34,410 nt of DNA from contig JAJEHI010000071.1 of the NCBI GenBank assembly GCA_022823775.1, positions 1 through 34,410 of the forward strand, read 5' to 3'. Below the pieces are notes generated by a model that worked only from the letters and a program-made list of their open reading frames with translations, ran no database searches and had not been told where the DNA came from. A program made the position numbers and the translations under genes. Positions 16,427 to 27,199 of the stretch are shown piece by piece. The DNA comes from Defluviicoccus sp. GTDB taxonomy: Bacteria > Pseudomonadota > Alphaproteobacteria > MPNO01. The stretch's first letter is position 1. Each line of letters opens with the position of its first letter.

Positions 16427-18457
16427 CTAGTTCGCCTCGTCGGCCTCCTTGCGGGCCTCGATCACCTGGTCGGCGAGGCGGCCGGTCAGCTCCTGAAGAC
16501 GGTCGAAGGAAGACCGGAAGGTCGCCACGCCCTGGCTCAGCGAGCGCAACTCGATGATCAGGTCGACGATGTCCGAGCTGGGAATGTTGGCTTCCACCGT
16601 ATCCCAGCCCTTCCAGCCCTCCTTGGGCGCGAAGCCCAGGATCTGGCCGCGGCGACCGCTGATCAGCCCGTGCACCTTGTTGGTGGAATCCGCCGGCACG
16701 TCGATCTCGACCCGAGAGATGGGCTCGAGCAGCACGGGACCGCATTTGGGCATGCCCTCGGTCATCGCGACCCGGGCGGCGAGCTTGAAGGACATTTCGT
16801 TGCTGTCGACCGCGTGGAACTGCCCGTCGGTCAGCCGCACCCCGAAGTCGACCACCGGGAATCCGAGCGGCCCGCGTTCCGCGAATTCCTTCACACCGGC
16901 CTCGACGGCGGGGATGAACTGCTTGGGTATGGCGCCGCCGACGATCTTGTCGGTGAACTCGAAACCCTCGCCGCGCGGTCTCGGAGAGATATCGACATGG
17001 ACGTCGCCGAACATGCCGTGACCGCCGGTCTGGCGCTTGAAGCGGCCGTGCTGGGAGACCGTCTTCCGGATGGTCTCCTTGTAGGGCACGTTCGGCGGCG
17101 AGGCGACGGCGGAAACGTTGTAGCGGCCCTTCAGCTTTTCCAGCGCGACCTGGAGGTGGATCTCGCCCTGGCCCCACAGCAGCATCTCGCGGGTATCGGC
17201 GTTCTGCTCGTAGCTCACCGAGGGGTCTTCCTCGTTCAGGCGCTGCAAGGCGCCGGTGAGCTTGACCTCGTCGTTGCGGTTCTCAGGCGCGATGGCGCGC
17301 GCGTAGACCGGCACGATGGGTTCCGGCCAGTCGACGCCGTCCGCATCGGCGTCTCCGTCGGTGAGCAGATCGCCGGTCCTGACGGACTCCATCCGTCCCA
17401 GCGCGGCGACCGCGCCCGGCCCGGCGCTCGCGATCTTGTTCTGCTGGCCGCCCATCAGGGACGAGAGGCTGCCGACCCGCTGACCGTTGAGGCTCATGCC
17501 CTCTCTGACGGTCCCCGAAAGGACGCGGGCGAGCGAGAGCTTGCCCGCGTGCTGGGCGTGGTAGGTCTTGAAGACCTGCGCGGTCGTTCCGCCGCCGATC
17601 TCGATCCCGAGGCGTTCGATCATGGCATCCGGACCGGGCACTTCGTGGCGCAGCGCCTTGAGCAGGCGCCGCGCGCCGTAATCCTGTTCCGCCGAGCCGA
17701 TCAGCACCGGCACCACGTCGGCGGCCCGCACCCCTTCGGTCAGATAGCCGTAAATTTCCTCGATGTCCGGGACCTCGTCCTCAAGCAGCTTCTCCAGCAA
17801 TTCGTCGTTGAAGTCGGCGAGTGCCTCCAGCATCGACTCGCGCGCCGCGTCGTACTCGTCGGCGACCGAGTCCGGCGTGTCGATGCGTTCCGAGCCCGCC
17901 CCGGCGGTGTATTTGTAGGCCCGCCCGCTGATCAGATCGACATAGCCCGACACCGTCTCGCCCTCGCGGATCGGAATCTGGCGCAGCACCAGCGGCGCGT
18001 GCTCGACGGAACGCAGCGCTTCGTAGACCGCCGAGACCGGCTCGGTGATGGTGTCGATCTTGTTGATGAACACCATATGGGGAACGCCGCGGTCGGCGAG
18101 AACCTTGAACAGCGGCGCGAGCGTCATCGCGCGCTCGGTCGAGGGCTCGTAGACCACGACCGCCAGGTCGGCGACCATCAGGGCGTTCAGCGCCTCCTGC
18201 CGCATCTCGATCGAGCCCGGGCAGTCGAGAAAGGTCCATTCGTCGTCGAGATAGGAGGTCGAGCCGACGGAGATTTCGACCGACATCTGGCGCGCGCGCG
18301 CTTCCGGCGCGGAATCGCCCACGGTGTTGCCTTCCTTGATCGATCCCTTGCGGTGGATCCCGCCCGATACCGAGAGCAGGCTCTCCATCAGGGTGGTCTT
18401 GCCGCTCAGATAGGGTCCGACTAGTGCCACGCAGCGTGGCCCGGAGGCGCTCGCCAT
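16427..18457 (-). CDS. EF-G-like GTPase paralogue with a divergent G domain
   Basis: 676 residues with all EF-G domains. The P-loop GPYLSGKTTL (14-23) and NKID are intact. The G3 motif is D78-C-P-G-S82, so the histidine that activates GTP hydrolysis in EF-G and EF-Tu (DTPGH) is a serine. The switch I Thr region reads RQMSVEIS instead of RGITI. Domain IV keeps TGGHGMFGDVHVDISP and HAVDSNEMSF; domain V keeps LISGRRGQILG. This short, divergent form is a known EF-G-like alphaproteobacterial group distinct from the housekeeping fusA. Whether it translocates, recycles ribosomes or does something else is not established. ATG 18457 with GGGAGAAG upstream fixes the start. Confidence 0.88.
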   Translation of the reverse strand: MASASGPRCVALVGPYLSGKTTLMESLLSVSGGIHRKGSIKEGNTVGDSAPEARARQMSVEISVGSTSYLDDEWTFLDCPGSIEMRQEALNALMVADLAVVVYEPSTERAMTLAPLFKVLADRGVPHMVFINKIDTITEPVSAVYEALRSVEHAPLVLRQIPIREGETVSGYVDLISGRAYKYTAGAGSERIDTPDSVADEYDAARESMLEALADFNDELLEKLLEDEVPDIEEIYGYLTEGVRAADVVPVLIGSAEQDYGARRLLKALRHEVPGPDAMIERLGIEIGGGTTAQVFKTYHAQHAGKLSLARVLSGTVREGMSLNGQRVGSLSSLMGGQQNKIASAGPGAVAALGRMESVRTGDLLTDGDADADGVDWPEPIVPVYARAIAPENRNDEVKLTGALQRLNEEDPSVSYEQNADTREMLLWGQGEIHLQVALEKLKGRYNVSAVASPPNVPYKETIRKTVSQHGRFKRQTGGHGMFGDVHVDISPRPRGEGFEFTDKIVGGAIPKQFIPAVEAGVKEFAERGPLGFPVVDFGVRLTDGQFHAVDSNEMSFKLAARVAMTEGMPKCGPVLLEPISRVEIDVPADSTNKVHGLISGRRGQILGFAPKEGWKGWDTVEANIPSSDIVDLIIELRSLSQGVATFRSSFDRLQELTGRLADQVIEARKEADEAN

Positions 18458-18599
18458 GTTCTTCTCCCTTGGCCGGGATGCGTTCCTGGAAGCGTGCCGC
18501 GCCGCCTGCCGCGGGGCGGGCATCCCGTACGTCCGCGAATGCCGTAATGTTTCAGCGCGGCCGGCCCGAATCAAGACCCATGCGGGCGGGCGTTCAGCG

Positions 18600-19864
<1,265 letters not shown>

Positions 19865-19881
19865 CCCGCCCGCGCGGCGCC

Positions 19882-19887
19882 TATATT
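19882..19887 (+). promoter_or_regulatory. uvrB -10 element, leaderless transcript predicted
   Basis: TATATT ends 6 nt before the uvrB ATG, so transcription would begin at or next to the start codon. No Shine-Dalgarno sequence precedes the ATG, which fits a leaderless mRNA. No alphaproteobacterial LexA box of the GTTC-N7-GTTC type is present in the spacer. Confidence 0.45.
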
Positions 19888-19893
19888 CGGGCC

Positions 19894-22014
19894 ATGAGCG
19901 TCGCCGTCGCCGAACGCCCGCACAGCGAACCGGGGGTCCCCTTCCAGGTCGTCTCGGACTTCGAGCCCGCCGGCGACCAGCCGCAAGCGATCGCGGAACT
20001 CGTCGCGGGCATCGACAACGGAGACCGCGACCAGGTGCTGCTCGGGGTCACCGGCTCGGGCAAGACCTTCACCATGGCGCATGTTATCAGGGAGATCGCG
20101 CGGCCGACCCTGATCCTCGCGCCCAACAAGACGCTTGCCGCCCAGCTCTACGGCGAGATGCGTGGCTTTTTCCCGAGCAACGCGGTCGAGTACTTCGTCT
20201 CCTATTACGACTATTACCAGCCCGAAGCCTATGTGCCGCGCAGCGACACCTATATCGAGAAGGACGCCTCGATAAACGAGCAGATCGACCGGATGCGCCA
20301 CTCCGCCACACGGGCGCTTCTGGAGCGGCGCGACGTGATCATTGTCGCCAGCGTGTCCTGCATCTACGGCATCGGCTCGGTCGAGACCTATTCGGAAATG
20401 ACGATCCGGCTGGAAAAGGGGCAGCGGCTCGAGCTGGGCGCTCTGCTCAGGCGGCTGGTGGAGCTGCAATACCGGCGGAACGACGCGAACTTCGTGCGCG
20501 GCACCTTCCGGGTGCGGGGCGACTCGGCGGAGATATTTCCCGCCCATTACGAGGATCGCGGCTGGCGGCTGTCGCTGTTCGGCGACGAAATCGAGTCGAT
20601 CCACGAGTTCGATCCGCTGACCGGGGAGCGCACGGCCGAGCTCGAAGGCGTCACCGTCTACGCCAACAGCCACTATGTCACGCCGCGGCCGACGCTCCAG
20701 CAGGCGATCAGGCACATCAAGGTCGAGCTCGCCGAGCGCCTCGAATGGTTCCGCGGCAACGGCAAGCTGCTGGAGGCCGAGCGCCTCGAGCAGCGCACCA
20801 ATTTCGACCTGGAGATGATGCAGACCACCGGTCAGTGCGCCGGCATCGAGAACTATTCGAGATTCCTTACCGGCCGCCGGCCCGGCGAGCCGCCGCCGAC
20901 CCTGTTCGAGTACCTGCCCGAGGATGCCTTTCTCATCGTCGACGAGAGCCACGTCACCGTGCCGCAGCTCGGCGGCATGTTCCGGGGCAACTTCAACCGG
21001 AAGTCCACGCTCGCACAGTACGGGTTCCGCCTGCCGTCCTGCGTCGACAACCGCCCGCTCAAGTTCGAGGAGTGGGAGGCGATGCGCCCGCAGACGATAT
21101 TCGTCTCCGCGACGCCCGGGCCCTGGGAGCTGGATCGGACCGGCGGCGTGTTCATCGAGCAGGTGATCCGTCCCACCGGGCTCACCGATCCGGTCTGCGA
21201 GATCCGGCCGGTCGAGCACCAGGTCGAGGACCTCATGGCCGAATGCCGCGAGGCGGCGGCGCGCGGTCAGCGGGTCCTGGTCACCACGCTCACCAAGCGC
21301 ATGGCCGAGGACCTGACCGAGTATCTCCAGGAGTCGGGGATCCGCGTGCGCTATCTGCACTCCGACATCGACACGCTGGAGCGGATCGAGATCATCCGCG
21401 ACCTCAGGCTCGGCGCGTTCGACGTGCTGGTGGGCATCAACCTGCTGCGCGAGGGGCTGGACATCCCGGAATGCGCACTGGTGGCGATCCTCGACGCCGA
21501 CAAGGAGGGCTTCCTGCGCTCCCAGACCTCCCTGGTCCAGACCATCGGCCGGGCCGCCCGCAACATCGACGGACGCGTCGTGCTCTACGCCGACACGGTC
21601 ACCGCCTCGCTCGACTACGCGATCGGCGAGACCGACCGCCGGCGCGCCAAGCAGACCGCTTTCAACGAGGCCAACGGCATCACGCCGGAGAGCGTGAGAA
21701 AGGGTATCGCCGACATCCTCGACAGCGTCTACGAGCAGGACCGGGTCACCGTCGGCACGCTCGACGAGGACATGCCGAACCTGATCGGGCACAACCTGCA
21801 GACCTATCTGGCCGATCTCGAAAAGCGCATGAGGGACGCCGCGGCCAATCTCGAATTCGAGGAGGCGGCGAAGCTCCGCGACGAGATCCGGCGGTTGGAA
21901 ACGACCGATCTGGGCATCCCGTCCGGCGAGAGGCGGCTTGCCGCGCGGGTGCGCGCGGCGAAGGGAGCCAAGGGGCGCGGCCGGAAGCACGCCCGGGGCA
22001 AGCGCAGGCATTGA
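19894..22014 (+). CDS. uvrB: Excinuclease ABC subunit B
   Basis: 706 residues. The helicase-like DNA-damage verification subunit of nucleotide excision repair. Motifs: [11 protein letters not shown], Walker [11 protein letters not shown], the damage-binding beta-hairpin [13 protein letters not shown], Walker [51 protein letters not shown] and [11 protein letters not shown]-terminal UVR domain ([26 protein letters not shown]) contacts UvrC. A basic tail ([14 protein letters not shown]) ends the protein. ATG 19894 gives the normal length and lacks a Shine-Dalgarno sequence. Confidence 0.98.
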   Translation: MSVAVAERPHSEPGVPFQVVSDFEPAGDQPQAIAELVAGIDNGDRDQVLLGVTGSGKTFTMAHVIREIARPTLILAPNKTLAAQLYGEMRGFFPSNAVEYFVSYYDYYQPEAYVPRSDTYIEKDASINEQIDRMRHSATRALLERRDVIIVASVSCIYGIGSVETYSEMTIRLEKGQRLELGALLRRLVELQYRRNDANFVRGTFRVRGDSAEIFPAHYEDRGWRLSLFGDEIESIHEFDPLTGERTAELEGVTVYANSHYVTPRPTLQQAIRHIKVELAERLEWFRGNGKLLEAERLEQRTNFDLEMMQTTGQCAGIENYSRFLTGRRPGEPPPTLFEYLPEDAFLIVDESHVTVPQLGGMFRGNFNRKSTLAQYGFRLPSCVDNRPLKFEEWEAMRPQTIFVSATPGPWELDRTGGVFIEQVIRPTGLTDPVCEIRPVEHQVEDLMAECREAAARGQRVLVTTLTKRMAEDLTEYLQESGIRVRYLHSDIDTLERIEIIRDLRLGAFDVLVGINLLREGLDIPECALVAILDADKEGFLRSQTSLVQTIGRAARNIDGRVVLYADTVTASLDYAIGETDRRRAKQTAFNEANGITPESVRKGIADILDSVYEQDRVTVGTLDEDMPNLIGHNLQTYLADLEKRMRDAAANLEFEEAAKLRDEIRRLETTDLGIPSGERRLAARVRAAKGAKGRGRKHARGKRRH

Positions 22015-22063
22015 TGGGCGGCGGTCTGGAACCGGCCACCCCTGAACCCCATATCGGTCGTTG

Positions 22064-22101
22064 CCGGGCGCGGGCCCGGCGGGCGGGCTTGCCGCGCCCG
22101 G
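22064..22101 (+). terminator. GC-rich stem-loop after uvrB
   Basis: A perfect 10-bp inverted repeat, CCGGGCGCGG at 22064-22073 and CCGCGCCCGG at 22092-22101, with an 18-nt loop, lies 50 nt after the uvrB stop codon. No U-run follows, so it may act as a weak terminator or mRNA 3'-end stabiliser. Its 5' arm is identical to that of the stem-loop at 33485. Confidence 0.4.
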
Positions 22102-22147
22102 GCCGTGCCGGACCGTCCGTTCCTCTCCGCTTCGCGATGTCGACACG

Positions 22148-23134
22148 ATGACCTTCCTGTCCCTTGCCGCGGGTTTCGTTCTGCTCTTTTTCGGGGGCGA
22201 GATGGTGGTGCGCGGCGCCGTCGCGCTCGCCCGGCGTTTCGACGTCTCGCCCCTGGTGATCGGGCTGACCATCGTCGGTTTCGGCACCTCCCTGCCCGAA
22301 CTGCTGGTCAGCCTCAACGCGGCGCTGAGCGGCGCGCCCGGCATCGCGGTCGGCAACGTGATCGGCAGCAACCTGGCGAACATGATGCTGATCCTCGGGG
22401 TCGCCGCTCTGATCTGCCCGATCGCGGTCAACCCGAGCGCCGTGCGCCGCGACGGGCTGGTCATGGCGGGGGTCACGGCGGTCTTCATCCTCGTCGCGCT
22501 CGGCGGCTCGGCGGAGCGTCACGAAGGCGCGCTCATGCTCGCCGCGCTGGCGCTCTATATCGGGCTGTCGCTGTGGCACGACGCCCGCACCAACGGCGGG
22601 GCGGCGCAGCTCCACCGCGAGGAGGCGGAATCGCTGACCGGGCTGCCGAAGCAGCTATGGCTGATGGTGCTCGCCGTCATCGTCGGCTTCGCGGCGGTCG
22701 GATACGGCGCGGACCTCCTGGTGAACGGCGCGACGGCGCTGGCCCGGGCCGCGGGCGTGCCGGACGAGGTGATCGGGCTCACCCTCGTCGCGATCGGGAC
22801 CTCGCTGCCCGAGCTCGCCACCTCGATCGTCGCCGCCTATCGCGGCCATGCCGACGTCAGCATCGGCAACGTCATCGGCAGCAACATCTTCAACCTGTTC
22901 GGCATTCTCGGCGTGACCGCGCTCGCGGTACCGGTCCCGTTCGCCGACAAGATCGTCGACTTCGATCTCTGGGTGCTGGGCGGGGTGACGGTCCTGCTGA
23001 TCCCGCTCCTCCTGACCGGCTGGCGGCTGGCGCGCGGAGAGGCGCTGCTCCTGCTGGCGCTCTACGGCGTCTACGTGACCTGCCAGTTCTGGGGGATGAG
23101 CGGAACCTATCCCGGCGGCGCGGCGGGCGCTTGA
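22148..23134 (+). CDS. Calcium/sodium antiporter, YrbG/CaCA family
   Basis: 328 residues with about 10 membrane helices in two homologous halves. Each half has the ion-binding alpha repeat: GFGTSLPELLVSLNAAL with GNVIGSNLANMMLILG in the first, and AIGTSLPELATSIVAAY with GNVIGSNIFNLFGILG in the second. The conserved acidic residues in both repeats are present. The protein exchanges Ca2+ (or K+/Na+) across the inner membrane. ATG 22148 was chosen because the first helix MTFLSLAAGFVLLFFGGEMVV starts there; upstream codons lack similarity and overlap the stem-loop. Confidence 0.93.
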   Translation: MTFLSLAAGFVLLFFGGEMVVRGAVALARRFDVSPLVIGLTIVGFGTSLPELLVSLNAALSGAPGIAVGNVIGSNLANMMLILGVAALICPIAVNPSAVRRDGLVMAGVTAVFILVALGGSAERHEGALMLAALALYIGLSLWHDARTNGGAAQLHREEAESLTGLPKQLWLMVLAVIVGFAAVGYGADLLVNGATALARAAGVPDEVIGLTLVAIGTSLPELATSIVAAYRGHADVSIGNVIGSNIFNLFGILGVTALAVPVPFADKIVDFDLWVLGGVTVLLIPLLLTGWRLARGEALLLLALYGVYVTCQFWGMSGTYPGGAAGA

Positions 23135-23165
23135 TCCGCGGCCGCGGACAGGCGATGTTGCGGCG

Positions 23166-23939
23166 ATGTCACGGACCGAACCGGGTACGGCGCTGGTGAC
23201 CGGGGCGGCGCGGCGGATCGGCCGGGCGATCGCCGAAACCCTGGCGGCGCGCGGCCACCCGGTCGCGATCCATTACCGCGCCTCGGCCGACGATGCCGCC
23301 GCCGCCGCCGCGGCCATCGAGCGCGCCGGCGGCAGGGCGGTCGCGCTCCCGGCCGACCTTCGGGACGAATTGGAGACGCGGTCCTTGGTCGAGCGCGCGC
23401 GGGAGGCGCTGGGTCCGGTCTCCGTCCTGGTCAATAACGCCTCGGTGTTCGAGCACGACAGCGTCGCCAACGCCAGCAGGGACAGCTGGGACCGGCACAT
23501 GGAGACCAATCTGCGCGCGCCTTTCGTGCTCATGCAGGCCATGGCGGACGCGTTGCCGGCGGAACGGACCGGCAATATCGTCAACATTCTCGACGAGCGG
23601 GTGTGGAACCTGACCCAGCACTTCGTCTCCTACACCCTGAGCAAGGCGGGGCTGTGGACTCTGACCCAGACGATGGCGCTCGCCCTGGCCCCGCGCATCC
23701 GGGTCAATGGGGTGGGCCCGGGGCCGACCCTGCCCAGCCCGCGGCAGAGCGCCGAGCAGTTCGAGCGCCAGGCCGGCATGATGCCGCTCGGGCGCGGCAG
23801 TGCGCCGGAGGAGGTGGCCGATGCGGTGGAATTCATTCTCCGCGCGCCATCAATGACCGGTCAGATGATCGCGCTCGACGGCGGGCAGCATCTGGGCTGG
23901 GCGCAGCCGCCCAAAGGCGCCGCTCCGGTGTCCGAATGA
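23166..23939 (+). CDS. SDR-family pteridine reductase-like (FolM-type) protein
   Basis: 257-residue short-chain dehydrogenase. The NADPH motif TGAARRIGRAIAETLAARG resembles that of FolM and PTR1. NNASVF and Y156-x3-K160 (SYTLSK) are present. The usual catalytic Ser is replaced by Asp143 (NILDERVW), giving an Asp-Tyr-Lys arrangement with the 13-residue Asp-Tyr spacing of pteridine reductases. It would reduce dihydropterins or dihydrofolate to the tetrahydro form. folB overlaps its stop (ATGA), directly supporting a pterin/folate role. Start ATG 23166 gives standard length. Confidence 0.85.
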   Translation: MSRTEPGTALVTGAARRIGRAIAETLAARGHPVAIHYRASADDAAAAAAAIERAGGRAVALPADLRDELETRSLVERAREALGPVSVLVNNASVFEHDSVANASRDSWDRHMETNLRAPFVLMQAMADALPAERTGNIVNILDERVWNLTQHFVSYTLSKAGLWTLTQTMALALAPRIRVNGVGPGPTLPSPRQSAEQFERQAGMMPLGRGSAPEEVADAVEFILRAPSMTGQMIALDGGQHLGWAQPPKGAAPVSE

Positions 23940-24346
23940 AAGTCCTCCATAGCGCGCCACGGCCTGTCGTCGACGACCCGCTGCGGACGCGGAGGATGTT
24001 CGTCCGCGATCTGGCGCTCGACTGCCTGATCGGCGTCCATCGCTACGAGCGCGACGGTCGCCAGCGCGTCCGGATCAACCTGTCCCTCGACGTGCTCGAG
24101 ACGGGCCCCGCCGGGCGCGATCGCCTGGCCGACGTGGTCAACTACGATACCCTGGTGGTGCGGATCCGCGCCCTCGCCGAGGACGGTCATGTCAATCTCG
24201 TCGAGACTCTCGCCGAACGGATCGCTGCGATCTGCCTCGACGACCGCCGTGTCAGGCGGGCCGTCGTAAGGGTCGAAAAGCTCGACGTTTTCGACGACGC
24301 CGAGAGCGTCGGCGTCGAAATCGAGCGCGAAAATGCCACCTTGTAA
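23936..24346 (+). CDS. folB: Dihydroneopterin aldolase
   Basis: 136 residues. Cleaves dihydroneopterin to 6-hydroxymethyl-dihydropterin in folate synthesis. Motifs: MFVRDLALDCLIGVHRYERDGRQRVRINLSLDV with the substrate Glu in GVHRYE, VNYDTLVVRIRALAEDGHVNLVETLAERIAAICL, and the catalytic Lys in VRVEKLDVFDDAESVGVEIER. The N-terminus is about 20 residues longer than minimal FolB. ATG 23936 overlaps the SDR stop, so the two are coupled. Confidence 0.93.
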   Translation: MKVLHSAPRPVVDDPLRTRRMFVRDLALDCLIGVHRYERDGRQRVRINLSLDVLETGPAGRDRLADVVNYDTLVVRIRALAEDGHVNLVETLAERIAAICLDDRRVRRAVVRVEKLDVFDDAESVGVEIERENATL

Positions 24347-24687
24347 TGTCCCTTATAGAATTCCGTGATGGAGACAGGGGTATTCGAAGGATTTTTTTTC
24401 ACAGCCCCGCCGGATCGGTCCTAACCGGTTACAATTTGGGCGAATTTTGTCCCATGTAACGTTTCTTTAACACTTGACTTTTGATTTTTCTTTTTAAATC
24501 AATGCGTTGGCGAATCTGCCTATTTTTTGAGCAAAGTGGGTAAGCGCGTTGATTTTGTTGGCTGACTCGCCCGGCCCGGCGTTTTGTCAACAAAGTTTTC
24601 CACAGCTTTCGTGGACATTCGCGGCGGCTTCGGGCGTTCCCATGCGGATCGGAAGCGCCGCGGCCGGCGGTGGCGGATAGGGTCGCG
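24347..24687. other. AT-rich intergenic spacer before uvrC
   Basis: 341 nt with no convincing gene and visibly lower GC than the rest of the window. It contains a T8 run (24392-24399) without a clear hairpin before it, and TTGACT at 24474-24479. A hairpin TTGATTT-N8-AAATCAA lies at 24481-24502. An inverted repeat TTTGT-CA-ACAAA lies at 24583-24594. TTTTCCACA at 24596-24604 is one mismatch from a DnaA box. These may serve uvrC transcription, an untracked small RNA, or nothing; none is proven. Confidence 0.5.
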
Positions 24688-26613
24688 ATGGCGGAAGAGG
24701 CGATCGGTCTGGAGGCGAGGAGGCGGGCGTCGGCCGACGATCCGATCGAGATACGCTGGGCCGAGACCCTGGCCCGCGGCATTGAGGCGATCTCCGCCGA
24801 AGTCCGGGTCCTGTCGCCCCGTCCCGGAGTTTACCGGATGCTCGACGCCGCCGGCGCGGCGCTCTATGTCGGTAAGGCGAGGAACCTGCGCAAGCGGGTG
24901 AGCGCCTATACCCGGCCCGGCCGCCTGCCGCCACGGTTGCATCGGATGATCGCCGAGACCCAGTCGCTCGAGGTGATCGCCACCCACACCGAGGCCGAGG
25001 CGCTGCTCCTCGAGGCCAACCTGATCAAGGAGCACAAGCCCCGCTACAACATCCTGATGCGGGACGACAAGTCGTTCCCCTACATCCTGCTGACCGCGGA
25101 CCACGACTGGCCGCAACTGCTCAAGCACCGGGGCGCGCAAAAGCGCAAGGGCGAGTATTTCGGCCCCTTCGCCTCGGCCGGCGCGGTCAACCGGACGTTG
25201 CTGACGCTGCAAAGAGTGTTCCCGCTGCGCTCGTGCTCCGATTCCGTGTTCGCATCGCGCACCCGGCCGTGCCTGCAATACCAGATCAAGCGCTGCGCCG
25301 GCCCCTGCGTCGGGCGCATCGGCCGCGAGCCCTATGACGAGATCGTCGCGCAGGCGCGCGCCTTCCTGAGCGGAAAGAGCCGCGGCCTCCAGCACCGCCT
25401 GTCGCGGCAGATGGAGGCGGCGAGCCAGGCGCTCGAATACGAGGCGGCGGCGGTCTTCCGCGACCGCATCCGGGCGCTTACCGAGATACAGGCGCATCAG
25501 GACATCAATGTCCGCACGCTCGGCACCGCGGACGTTTTCGCGGCGGCCCAGCAGGCCGGGCAGACCTGCATCCAGGTTTTCTTCTACCGGGCGGGACAGA
25601 ATTTCGGCAACCGGACCTATTTCCCCGCCCAGGCGAGGGGCGAGCCGATCGACCGCGTGCTGGGCGCCTTCCTCGGCCAGTTCTACACCGACAAGGGCCC
25701 GCCGCCGCTGATCCTCTCCAGCCATCGGCCGCAAGGCGTCGATCTCCTTGCGGAGGCGCTCTCGCTGCGCGCCGGGCGCCGGGTCCGCATCGCTACGCCG
25801 CAGCGCGGCGGGCGGCGAAAGCTGGTCGACCAGGCGGTGCTGAACGCCCGGGATTCGCTCGGAAGGCGGCTTGCCGGCAGCGAGGCCCAGCGCCGCCTGC
25901 TCGAACGGGTGGCCGATCTCTTCGGCCTCGACGGGCCGCCGCAGCGGATCGAGGTGTTCGACAACAGCCACATCTCCGGCACCGACGCGCTCGGCGCGAT
26001 GATCGTCGCCGGGCCGGACGGCTTCCGGAAAGGCGCCTACCGCAAGTTCAACATCCGATCGACCGACATCGCGCCGGGCGACGACTACGCGATGATGCGC
26101 GAGGTGCTCCACCGCCGTTACGCGCGGGCTCTCCGCGAGGATCCCGGGCGCGAAGGCGGTGCGTGGCCCGACCTCGCGCTCGTCGATGGCGGTCCCGGGC
26201 AACTCTCCGCCGCCGCCGAGGTATTCGCCGATCTCGGCATCGAGACGCTGCCCCTGGTGTCCATCGCCAAGGGGCCCGACCGCCGCGCGGGGCGGGAGCG
26301 GTTCCACATGGCCGGGCGGGAGCCCTTCACCCTGCCGCCGGACGACCCCGTTCTCTATTTCATGCAGCGGCTTCGGGACGAGGCGCACCGCTTCGCGATC
26401 GGCTCCCACCGCGCACGCCGGTCACGGGCGATCAGACGCTCGCCGCTCGACGAGATCGACGGCATCGGCGCGCGGCGCAAGCGCGCCCTTCTCAACCATT
26501 TCGGCTCGGCGGCGGGCGTCGCCAGGGCCGGGCTCGCCGATCTTGAGACCGTGGAGGGGATCAGCAAGACTGTCGCCAGACGGGTCTACGACCATTTTCA
26601 CGGCGAACCCTGA
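24688..26613 (+). CDS. uvrC: Excinuclease ABC subunit C
   Basis: 641 residues from ATG 24688. Dual incision nuclease of nucleotide excision repair. The GIY-YIG domain has [45 protein letters not shown] follows, then the UVR domain ([24 protein letters not shown]) that binds UvrB. The RNase-H-like endonuclease contains [18 protein letters not shown] and [14 protein letters not shown], and tandem helix-hairpin-helix motifs end the protein ([30 protein letters not shown]). A GTG at 24670 would add 6 residues, but ATG 24688 has GGATAGGG upstream. pgsA follows 7 nt after the stop. Confidence 0.97.
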   Translation: MAEEAIGLEARRRASADDPIEIRWAETLARGIEAISAEVRVLSPRPGVYRMLDAAGAALYVGKARNLRKRVSAYTRPGRLPPRLHRMIAETQSLEVIATHTEAEALLLEANLIKEHKPRYNILMRDDKSFPYILLTADHDWPQLLKHRGAQKRKGEYFGPFASAGAVNRTLLTLQRVFPLRSCSDSVFASRTRPCLQYQIKRCAGPCVGRIGREPYDEIVAQARAFLSGKSRGLQHRLSRQMEAASQALEYEAAAVFRDRIRALTEIQAHQDINVRTLGTADVFAAAQQAGQTCIQVFFYRAGQNFGNRTYFPAQARGEPIDRVLGAFLGQFYTDKGPPPLILSSHRPQGVDLLAEALSLRAGRRVRIATPQRGGRRKLVDQAVLNARDSLGRRLAGSEAQRRLLERVADLFGLDGPPQRIEVFDNSHISGTDALGAMIVAGPDGFRKGAYRKFNIRSTDIAPGDDYAMMREVLHRRYARALREDPGREGGAWPDLALVDGGPGQLSAAAEVFADLGIETLPLVSIAKGPDRRAGRERFHMAGREPFTLPPDDPVLYFMQRLRDEAHRFAIGSHRARRSRAIRRSPLDEIDGIGARRKRALLNHFGSAAGVARAGLADLETVEGISKTVARRVYDHFHGEP

Positions 26614-26620
26614 CCGGCCG

Positions 26621-27193
26621 ATGGCCAACGTTCCGAACCTGCTGACGCTGTTCCGGATCGCGCTGATCCCGGTGCTGGTCGGAGCCTTCTATGTCGGCGG
26701 AGACGCCGCCAATCGCTTCGCCTGCGCCGTTTTCGTGCTCGCCAGCGTCACCGACTTCTTCGACGGCTATGTCGCCCGCCGGTTCGACCAGCGTTCGGCG
26801 CTCGGCCGTTTCCTCGATCCCGTGGCCGACAAGCTGGTGGTGGCCGCGGCGCTCCTGATGATGGTCGGGTTCGGGCACATCGCCGGTCTGGCGGTGCTGC
26901 CCGCGCTGGTCATCCTGTGCCGCGAGATCCTGGTATCCGGATTGCGAGAGTATCTCGCCGAAATCAGCGTCGGCGTGCCGGTCAGCCGGCTTGCCAAATG
27001 GAAAACGACGATCCAGATGACCGCTATCGCCGTCCTGCTGCTCGGCGAGGCGGGACCGTGGGGCGTGCCGTGGGTGACGATCGGCGAGGCAGGCCTGTGG
27101 GCGGCGGCCGTGCTGACATCGATCACCGGATACGACTATCTTCGGTCGGGGTTGCGTCATATTACGGGCGGGCAGACCGGCGCGGAGGAATAG
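26621..27193 (+). CDS. pgsA: CDP-diacylglycerol-glycerol-3-phosphate 3-phosphatidyltransferase
   Basis: 190 residues with about five membrane helices. Makes phosphatidylglycerol phosphate from CDP-diacylglycerol and glycerol-3-phosphate. The CDP-alcohol phosphotransferase signature D-x2-DG-x2-AR-x8-G-x3-D-x3-D is complete in DFFDGYVARRFDQRSALGRFLDPVADK. NVPNLLTLFRIALIPVLV opens the protein, as is typical of PgsA. The uvrC-pgsA order is common in proteobacteria. Confidence 0.96.
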   Translation: MANVPNLLTLFRIALIPVLVGAFYVGGDAANRFACAVFVLASVTDFFDGYVARRFDQRSALGRFLDPVADKLVVAAALLMMVGFGHIAGLAVLPALVILCREILVSGLREYLAEISVGVPVSRLAKWKTTIQMTAIAVLLLGEAGPWGVPWVTIGEAGLWAAAVLTSITGYDYLRSGLRHITGGQTGAEE

Positions 27194-27199
27194 GCGAAG

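Noticed and set aside
24392..24399. T8 run after folB as an intrinsic terminator
   Set aside because: No stable GC-rich hairpin directly precedes it on the plus strand.
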